Part shown: positions 58,078 to 64,000 of the stretch, in pieces | Layout: every line of letters begins with the position of its first letter | Numbering within the stretch: position 1 is the first letter of the stretch | Assembly (NCBI GenBank): GCA_958412345.1 | Contig: CATYSO010000008.1 | Coordinates: 1 to 64,000, forward strand | Direction: 5' to 3' | Origin: an uncultured Collinsella sp. | GTDB taxonomy: Bacteria > Actinomycetota > Coriobacteriia > Coriobacteriales > Coriobacteriaceae | DNA length: 64,000 bases | Program-made: the position numbers and the translations under genes | The notes under the pieces: generated by a model | The model's input: only the letters and a program-made list of their open reading frames with translations | Databases searched by the model: none | What the model was told of the DNA's origin: nothing

Positions 58078-59907
58078 GTGCGCAATCTCAAGATTTTGTT
58101 TTCCTATCTGGGGGCATACCGCCGCGATGCCATACTCGGCGTGCTCTTTGTGACGGCCGAAACGGCGCTCGAGCTGTTTATCCCGGTCATCATGGCAAAT
58201 ATCATCGACGTGGGCGTGCCTGCGGGCGACATCAACTACATGCTGTTGCAGGGTGCGTATATGCTGGTGTGCGCCGCATGTTCGCTGGCACTTGGCTTGG
58301 GCTATGCGCGCACGTCCGCTCGCGTCGCCTCGGGGCTGGGCGCTAACCTGCGCGAGGCCGAGTATCGCAAGATCCAGGCGCTCGCCTTTGGCAATCTGGA
58401 CAACTACGACTCCAGCTCGCTCGTCACGCGCATGACCACCGACATCACCGTGATTCAAAACGCCGTAGGCAACGGCTTCCGCCCCATGGTGCGCGGGCCG
58501 GTAAATCTGGTCATGGGCCTCGTCTACGCTTTTGCGCTCTCGCGCGAGCTCGCGGCGGTCTTTGCCGTCATTCTGCCGATGCTCGCCATCGTGCTCGGTA
58601 TCATTACCGTGCGCGTGAGCCCGCTCTACCGCCAACTCCAGACCTCAATGGACCACCTCAACGGCGTGGTGCAAGAGGACCTTACCGCCGTGCGCGCCGT
58701 GAAGGCGTACGTGCGCGCCGAGCACGAGTGCGACAAGTTCGACACCGTCAATACCGAGCTCGCCGGCACGGCGACCAAGACCTTCGGTACCGCCGTGCTC
58801 AACCTGCCGGTGTTTCAACTCTCGATGTACGTGGCTGCGCTCTCGATCTTGTGGATTGGCGGCCGCATGATCATCGAAGGCCGCTTGGGCGTGGGCTCGC
58901 TCACGGGCTTTATGAGCTACGTGTTGCTGATCATGAACTCGCTCATGATGATTTCCAACGTGTTTTTGCTGCTCACGCGCGCTCTCACGAGTGTGGGCCG
59001 TATCGCAGAGGTGCTCGATGAAGAGCCCTTTATCGCCAACCCTGCGGGAGACCACGCAACTGCGGCGCCAACGGACGGCAGTATCGAGTTTCGCGACGTT
59101 TCCTTTAAATACCGCGCGGATGCAGCCGAGGACGTGCTCGAGCATATCGACCTTCGCATCGAGAGCGGCTCGACGGTGGGCATCCTCGGCGGTACGGGTT
59201 CGGGCAAGAGCTCGCTTGTGCAGCTGATTGCGCGCCTGTACGACGCCACCGAGGGCGCCGTGCTTGTGGGCGGACATGACGTGCGTGACTACGACCTGGC
59301 TACCTTGCGCGACGCGGTGGGCATTGTGCTGCAGAAGAATGTGCTGTTCACGGGCACCGTGCGCGAGAACCTGCAGTGGGGCAATCCGCAGGCATCGGAC
59401 GATGAGCTCCTCGCGGCTTGCCGCGCGGCGTGCGTGGACGAATTCCTTGATCGCATCGGCGGGCTGGACGGCGAGTTGGGCCAAGGCGGTGCCGGTGTTT
59501 CGGGTGGCCAGAAGCAGCGCCTGTGCATCGCGCGTACATTGCTCAAGCATCCGCGTGTGCTCATCTTTGACGATTCGACCAGCGCGGTCGATATGGCGAC
59601 CGACGCCAAGATCCGCGAGCATATCGCTCAGATTCCCAGCACGACGGTGATTGTCATTGCGCAGCGCATTGCGAGCGTCATGGATGCCGACCGCATTATT
59701 GTGTTGGACGACGGCCGCGTCCACGGCGTGGGCACGCATGAGGAGCTGCTGGCGGGCGATAGCATCTACCAGGAGATTTACGCCTCGCAGATGGAGTTTG
59801 CGGGGAACGCGGACGCCAGCGACGGCTGCGACGATGCCTGCGCGAACGATCCGTTTTTCTCCGTCCCCAGCGAATCACCCTTGGAAGGGGGTGAGCGCCA
59901 TGCCTAA
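58078..59907 (+). CDS. ABC exporter half-transporter with degenerate ATP site
   Basis: This 609-residue half-transporter has six N-terminal membrane helices (to about residue 310) followed by one ATPase domain: Walker A GGTGSGKSS, signature VSGGQKQRLC and Walker B VLIFDDSTSAVD. The residue after the Walker B Asp is Asp rather than the catalytic Glu, as in the degenerate-site subunits of heterodimeric exporters such as TM287. Start GTG 58078 after GGGGGA. It overlaps the next gene by 8 bp. The cargo is unknown; multidrug, lipid or peptide export is typical. Confidence 0.93.
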   Translation: MRNLKILFSYLGAYRRDAILGVLFVTAETALELFIPVIMANIIDVGVPAGDINYMLLQGAYMLVCAACSLALGLGYARTSARVASGLGANLREAEYRKIQALAFGNLDNYDSSSLVTRMTTDITVIQNAVGNGFRPMVRGPVNLVMGLVYAFALSRELAAVFAVILPMLAIVLGIITVRVSPLYRQLQTSMDHLNGVVQEDLTAVRAVKAYVRAEHECDKFDTVNTELAGTATKTFGTAVLNLPVFQLSMYVAALSILWIGGRMIIEGRLGVGSLTGFMSYVLLIMNSLMMISNVFLLLTRALTSVGRIAEVLDEEPFIANPAGDHATAAPTDGSIEFRDVSFKYRADAAEDVLEHIDLRIESGSTVGILGGTGSGKSSLVQLIARLYDATEGAVLVGGHDVRDYDLATLRDAVGIVLQKNVLFTGTVRENLQWGNPQASDDELLAACRAACVDEFLDRIGGLDGELGQGGAGVSGGQKQRLCIARTLLKHPRVLIFDDSTSAVDMATDAKIREHIAQIPSTTVIVIAQRIASVMDADRIIVLDDGRVHGVGTHEELLAGDSIYQEIYASQMEFAGNADASDGCDDACANDPFFSVPSESPLEGGERHA

Positions 59908-61795
59908 GATCGCAGCCCAAGCACGCCCGGCCGACCTCAAGCGCACGGTGCGCCGCCTGCTCTCCTACATGGGGCATGCCAAGTTCTCGTTGCTCGCGGT
60001 GGGCGTGCTCGCCTCCGTCGCCGCCATCGCAAGCCTCGCCGGCACCTACATGGTGCGCCCCATCGTTAACGGTTTGGCCACGGGCGGGGAGGAACTGCTC
60101 GCCAAGCAGGTCATCCTGACGGCAATCATCTACGCCGCGGGCGTGCTCTCGGCTCTGGGCTACTCGCAGATTATGGTGCGCGCGGCCCAGCGCGTGGTGT
60201 CCGATATCCGCCGCGACCTGTTCGCGCACATCCAGACGCTGCCGCTCAGTTATTTTGACAGCACGCGCTCGGGCGACATCATGAGCTTTTTCACCAACGA
60301 CGTCGACACCGTCTCCGAGGCGCTCAACAACAGCTTTGCCAACGTGATTCAGGCCGCCATTCAGGTTGTGGGCACCACGGCTATGCTCATCATCCTCAAC
60401 TGGCAGCTCACGATTATCACGCTCGTGTGCGATGCGGCCATTGTGCTGTATGCGCGCTACTCGGGCGCGCGCTCTAAGCGCTTCTTTGCCGCCCAGCAGG
60501 CGTCGCTGGGCGATTTGGACGGATACGTCGAGGAGATGGTCTCGGGCCAAAAGGTCATCAAGGTCTTTAACCGCGAGGACCATATCGCCAGCTTCACCTG
60601 CCGCAACGACGAGCTTCGCCGCACCGGCACCGCCGCCGTGAGCTATGCCAACTCCATGGTGCCCATGACCGTGGTGATTGGCTACGTCAACTATGCCATC
60701 GTCGCCGTGGCGGGCGGCATGCTCTGCATCAAGGGGCTCGCCGAAGTGGGCGCGCTCGCGAGCTATCTGGTCTTTGTACGCCAGGCGGCCATGCCCATCA
60801 ACCAGTTTACGCAGCTGGGCAACTTCTTGCTCAACGCCCTTGCCGGTGCCGAGCGCCTGTTTGCCGCCATGGACCTTAAGCCCGAGGTTGACGAGGGCTG
60901 CGTGGAGCTGGTGCAGACAGGCGACGCCGCGTGGGCATGGAAGATTCCCGAGGGCCAGGGTGTGGGCTCGTACGGGCATCTGCATGACGTGGCTGCCGTT
61001 GATGAGTCGGGCCGCGCGGTGGCTGCCGACGGTACCGAGCTCACGTGCGGCTTGGTCCCGCTTGCCGGCGACGTGCGCTTCCATGCCGTGGACTTTTCCT
61101 ACGTGCCGGGCACCCGTGTGCTCACGGACCTCAACCTGTTTGCCAAGCCGGGGCAAAAGATCGCGTTTGTGGGCTCGACGGGCGCCGGAAAGACGACCAT
61201 CACCAACCTCATCAACCGCTTCTACGAGGTCGATGACGGCGAGATTACCTACGACGGCATCGACGTCAAGCACATTGCCAAGGCCAGCCTGCGCGGGTCG
61301 CTCGGCATTGTGCTGCAGGACACGCACCTGTTTAGCGGCACCATTGCGCAGAACATCCGCTTTGGCAAACTCGACGCGACCGACGAGGAGGTGCGTGCCG
61401 CTGCCGAGGCAGCCTGCGCCGACTCGTTTATCCGCCGCCTGCCTAGAGGGTACGACACGCCGGTCACGGCCGACGGCGCCAACCTGTCGCAGGGCCAGCG
61501 CCAGCTGCTCGCCATCGCGCGCGTTGCCGTGGCCGATCCACCGGTGCTCATCCTGGACGAGGCCACTTCGAGTATCGACACGCGTACCGAAAAGCTCATC
61601 GAGCGCGGTATGGACCGCATCATGCGCGGACGCACCACGTTTATGATCGCGCACCGCCTGTCTACCGTCCGCGACGCCGACGCCATCATGGTCCTCGAAC
61701 ACGGCCGCATCATCGAGCGCGGCACGCACGAAGAGCTGCTCGCTCAGCACGGCGAATACTGGCAGCTGGCGCATGGCTTAAAAGAGTTGGATTAA
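59900..61795 (+). CDS. ABC exporter half-transporter with canonical ATP site
   Basis: This partner of the previous protein has 631 residues: six membrane helices, a linker of about 60 residues rich in Gly/Glu before the ATPase domain, Walker A GSTGAGKTT, signature LSQGQRQL and Walker B VLILDEATSSID with the catalytic Glu intact. The LSQGQ signature plus intact Glu is the pattern of TM288-like subunits that pair with degenerate partners. GGAAGGGGG lies before ATG 59900, inside the preceding gene, so the two are translated in a coupled way. Confidence 0.93.
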   Translation: MPKIAAQARPADLKRTVRRLLSYMGHAKFSLLAVGVLASVAAIASLAGTYMVRPIVNGLATGGEELLAKQVILTAIIYAAGVLSALGYSQIMVRAAQRVVSDIRRDLFAHIQTLPLSYFDSTRSGDIMSFFTNDVDTVSEALNNSFANVIQAAIQVVGTTAMLIILNWQLTIITLVCDAAIVLYARYSGARSKRFFAAQQASLGDLDGYVEEMVSGQKVIKVFNREDHIASFTCRNDELRRTGTAAVSYANSMVPMTVVIGYVNYAIVAVAGGMLCIKGLAEVGALASYLVFVRQAAMPINQFTQLGNFLLNALAGAERLFAAMDLKPEVDEGCVELVQTGDAAWAWKIPEGQGVGSYGHLHDVAAVDESGRAVAADGTELTCGLVPLAGDVRFHAVDFSYVPGTRVLTDLNLFAKPGQKIAFVGSTGAGKTTITNLINRFYEVDDGEITYDGIDVKHIAKASLRGSLGIVLQDTHLFSGTIAQNIRFGKLDATDEEVRAAAEAACADSFIRRLPRGYDTPVTADGANLSQGQRQLLAIARVAVADPPVLILDEATSSIDTRTEKLIERGMDRIMRGRTTFMIAHRLSTVRDADAIMVLEHGRIIERGTHEELLAQHGEYWQLAHGLKELD

Positions 61796-61844
61796 CCCGT
61801 TCGAGCACGATGCTTTGACCCTTCCGTGCCTCTCACCTCGCCTC

Positions 61845-61909
61845 AAACCATCACAACATTCGACGTTTTTTGCCAAAATCGGGAAAAGCGTCGAATGTTG
61901 TGATGGTTT
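61845..61909 (+). repeat. Structured element E (left of the DUF559 gene)
   Basis: A 21-bp perfect stem (61845-61865 with 61889-61909) encloses the loop TTTTTTGCCAAAATCGGGAA with AAG following. It continues into TTTT, so it can also end the ABC exporter transcript. A second copy, element F, lies at 63086-63150. Confidence 0.8.
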
Positions 61910-62010
61910 TTCTGCCACTCGACCGGGCGGAATCGCTTTCTTGCGCACGAAGGTGTGCGGACCCGTGGGCAGGGGAATAAGGTTGGTTATCCGACTCCAT
62001 TGGAGGGCTC

Positions 62011-63048
62011 ATGGACCTGCCGATTGTCCTGTCCCATAAGACTGCCTGGCTTTACCACAACGTGGCGCGTCCGTCCGAGCCGCTCTCGCGAGCAAGCAGC
62101 CTATACGATGAGGACTCGCTTGCTAACGAGGCGGAGCCGACTGCGGGTCTGCCCAAATTGGGGCTCGATGCCAAGGGGCTAAGGGCTTCAACGGCAGTCG
62201 GGATCGTTACCGACTATCTGGTCTCGCTTGGTATTCCACGAGAAGAGCTCGATCATATCGACACGCTCGTCAACTTCGATTTTGAGCGCTCGACGCCGGC
62301 TGGATTTAGGTGCCACGTGTTTGGGGCGCCGGTACCTCCAGGCCATCTTATCGAGGTGGCAGAGGGCCTTCTGGTGGTTGATGAGGCCATGTGCTTTGTC
62401 CAAGCGGGTTCGTGGATGAGCGAGCCCGAGCAGTTGGAATATGGCTACGAAATCTGTGCCCGATACCATTTGAATCATCTGTCGACAGGCGATTATATCG
62501 AGATGGGGCAGAGGTATACCGTTGGCGACTTGATTGCCTATTGCAATGAGAACCGATCTCGTCAGGGGGCCATACGCGCGGCCGCCGTGCTCAGGCGCGT
62601 GCGCGATGGCGCGCGGTCGCCCATGGAGACGGCCACCGCAATCATGGTCGTAGCAAAACGTTCCCAGGGAGGGCTGGGATACGCCAAGATCGAGCTCAAC
62701 CATCGGGTCGATGTTCCCAACGAGTTCAAGTATCTCGCAAAGGCTGGGTATTTCGAGATCGACGTATATGCGCCTGCGAGCGGTACGGGGATTGAATACA
62801 ACGGCTCGGACCATCTTGATAAACAGCGCAGCGCGTCGGACGCGGAGCGTATGACCGTGCTGAGCGCGCTGGGCTTTAGGATGATCGTCCTCACCGGGAC
62901 TCAGTTTGCCCACCAGCTGCAATTACACCGGGCGATGAATGCCATTGCGCTCGCTATGGGTCTCAAATGCGACCGAAGCGAGACGTTCCAGAAACGGCAG
63001 AATGACCTGCGGGAATTCGTGATTCGGCACTGGAACGGCGGCCTTTAG
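62011..63048 (+). CDS. DUF559/VSR-type nuclease-like protein
   Basis: This 345-residue protein resembles actinobacterial DUF559 proteins, which join an AbiEi-like front part with a C-terminal PD-(D/E)xK nuclease fold. Candidate catalytic residues are Glu in SPMETAT (about residue 211), Asp in YFEIDVYAP and Glu in GIEYNGSDH. The N-terminal half has no recognised enzyme motif. GGAGGG precedes the ATG. It is a lone gene bracketed by a pair of matching hairpin elements. Similar genes are often multi-copy in Collinsella-like genomes. Role unknown; defence or mobile-element biology are guesses. Confidence 0.78.
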   Translation: MDLPIVLSHKTAWLYHNVARPSEPLSRASSLYDEDSLANEAEPTAGLPKLGLDAKGLRASTAVGIVTDYLVSLGIPREELDHIDTLVNFDFERSTPAGFRCHVFGAPVPPGHLIEVAEGLLVVDEAMCFVQAGSWMSEPEQLEYGYEICARYHLNHLSTGDYIEMGQRYTVGDLIAYCNENRSRQGAIRAAAVLRRVRDGARSPMETATAIMVVAKRSQGGLGYAKIELNHRVDVPNEFKYLAKAGYFEIDVYAPASGTGIEYNGSDHLDKQRSASDAERMTVLSALGFRMIVLTGTQFAHQLQLHRAMNAIALAMGLKCDRSETFQKRQNDLREFVIRHWNGGL

Positions 63049-63085
63049 GGGCGTCTGGCTTGTCTTCCGAGCCCTGCGAACACCT

Positions 63086-63150
63086 AAACCGTCCCAACAT
63101 TCGACGTTTTTTGCCAATATCGGGAAAAGCATCGAATGTTGGGACGGTTT
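63086..63150 (+). repeat. Structured element F (right of the DUF559 gene)
   Basis: This has the same design and orientation as element E, 1,241 bp downstream. The stem 63086-63106 with 63130-63150 is complementary with one mismatch, and the loop differs at one base only. In the outer stem two base pairs differ from element E and both changes are compensated. No other feature was seen between 63151 and the moaA start. Confidence 0.8.
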
Positions 63151-63281
63151 GAATGCTGAGGATGGGCTCGGGAAGCCATTCTTGCTCGAATGGCCTGTCC
63201 TGTCGTACGCGTGTCGACCCGGTTCCTGTGTGCGGTACTATATTCCCCGAAGAATAAATCGCTGTGCGAGGGGAGGATTGC

Positions 63282-64000
63282 GTGGACGAGCGCGTGCAAC
63301 ATGACGGTTTTGGCCGCGATATCAACTACCTGCGCATTGCCGTTACCGACAAGTGCAATTTCCGCTGCATTTACTGCATGCCTGCCGACGGCGTGGCGCC
63401 GCGCGCGCATGATGAGCTGCTCAGCGCCGAGGAAATCGCCCGCTTTGTGCGTCTGGTGGCGGGGGAGGGCATTCGCCGCGTACGCCTGACGGGTGGCGAG
63501 CCGCTGGTCAGCCGCCGCATTATCCCGCTCATTCGCGACATCCGCGCGATCCCGCAGATCAAGGACATCTCGCTCACCACCAATGGCGCCCTGCTACCCA
63601 AGTTGGCGCCGCAGCTTAAAGACGCAGGGCTCGACCGCGTCAACATTTCGCTCGACACACTCGATCCCGCGCTCTTTGGAAAGATCACGCGCCTGGGCCG
63701 GCTCGAGCAGACCATGGCTGGCATCGATGCGGCGCTGGCCTGGGGCTTTGGGCCGGTCAAGGTTAACTGTGTAGTCGTGCGCCGGCTCAACCAGGACGTG
63801 GCGGCCCTCGCGCAGCTCACGGTCGACCGCCCCATTCACCTGCGCTTTATCGAATACATGCCCATCGGCGACGAGCACACGAGCTCGCATTGCGCTGTGG
63901 ACCCGCATGCGCCCACGCTCAATCCCGAGCTGTGGGACGCGAGCGATACCGTGCCGAGTGACGAGCTACGGGCACGCGTCAATGTCGGCGCCGCTGCGGC
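63282..64000 (+). CDS. moaA: GTP 3',8-cyclase MoaA (cut by the window end)
   Basis: This radical SAM enzyme opens molybdopterin cofactor synthesis by turning GTP into 3',8-cyclo-7,8-dihydro-GTP. The first 239 residues are visible, of about 330. The radical SAM cluster motif is TDKCNFRCIYCMP (CxxxCxxC), followed by LTGGEPLVSRR and NISLDTLDP. GTG 63282 is the start, with GAGGGGAGGA five bases upstream. The second 4Fe-4S site and the C-terminal GGG motif lie beyond the window. Confidence 0.93.
   Translation, partial: MDERVQHDGFGRDINYLRIAVTDKCNFRCIYCMPADGVAPRAHDELLSAEEIARFVRLVAGEGIRRVRLTGGEPLVSRRIIPLIRDIRAIPQIKDISLTTNGALLPKLAPQLKDAGLDRVNISLDTLDPALFGKITRLGRLEQTMAGIDAALAWGFGPVKVNCVVVRRLNQDVAALAQLTVDRPIHLRFIEYMPIGDEHTSSHCAVDPHAPTLNPELWDASDTVPSDELRARVNVGAAA

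Overview
The window is GC-rich, gene-dense chromosomal DNA from a member of the Coriobacteriia (Actinomycetota), most probably Collinsella or a close relative. That placement is inference. It rests on the gene set (FeoA-FeoA-FeoB with a Cys-rich partner, LarA with LarB/LarC, tandem YhgE/Pip proteins, a GlnR-like regulator beside glnA, a DUF559-type nuclease, an anaerobe-type flavin oxidoreductase) and on codon use. No rRNA is present. 48 coding regions are listed (two doubtful or broken, one cut by the window end), together with two tRNA genes.

Layout. 1-900: tRNA-Arg(ACG) embedded in an array of 191-bp units, each repeating the tRNA 3' end. 0.9-5.3 kb: an unknown TPR-like protein, an AAA+ ATPase behind a phased heptamer array, two hairpins, and tRNA-Ser(GCT) carrying the same kind of 191-bp unit. 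5.3-8.8 kb: a D,D-carboxypeptidase divergent from a VanRS-like two-component system. 8.9-12 kb: pstB-phoB-phoR. 12.2-14.8 kb: a polysaccharide co-polymerase, tyrosine kinase and PHP phosphatase, then an acetyltransferase. 15-22.4 kb: htpG and two tandem YhgE/Pip membrane proteins. 22.7-31 kb: EamA transporter, M20 amidohydrolase plus MFS transporter, hisS, ppc. 32-36.6 kb: lactate racemization locus (larA-larD on +, larB-larC-tetR on -). 36.7-39.8 kb: serB, aspS, an HPr-like protein. 40-43.4 kb: ferrous iron uptake. 43.5-49.2 kb: flavin oxidoreductase, an N-terminally shortened ATP-binding regulator, GntR and LacI regulators, and an antitoxin-nucleotidyltransferase fusion. 49.3-55.5 kb: glnA, GlnR-like regulator, HtrA protease, ligA. 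55.6-61.8 kb: MerR-controlled MATE pump and a heterodimeric ABC exporter. 62-64 kb: DUF559-type nuclease and the start of moaA.

The most unusual content lies between genes. Several families of structured DNA/RNA elements share one design: a conserved core sits inside an outer inverted repeat that differs at each locus. The tRNA-linked 191-bp units borrow their outer stem from the host tRNA T arm and end with a copy of its 3' end. Three other families occur as pairs that bracket a gene or gene pair: the two Pip genes, larA-larD, and the DUF559 gene. Between copies the stems change in a compensated way. I recognise none of these as a named family, but I could not search for them.

Functionally the window is mostly housekeeping plus regulation: phosphate, nitrogen and iron sensing each sit next to their target genes, and envelope and efflux functions carry their own dedicated regulators.
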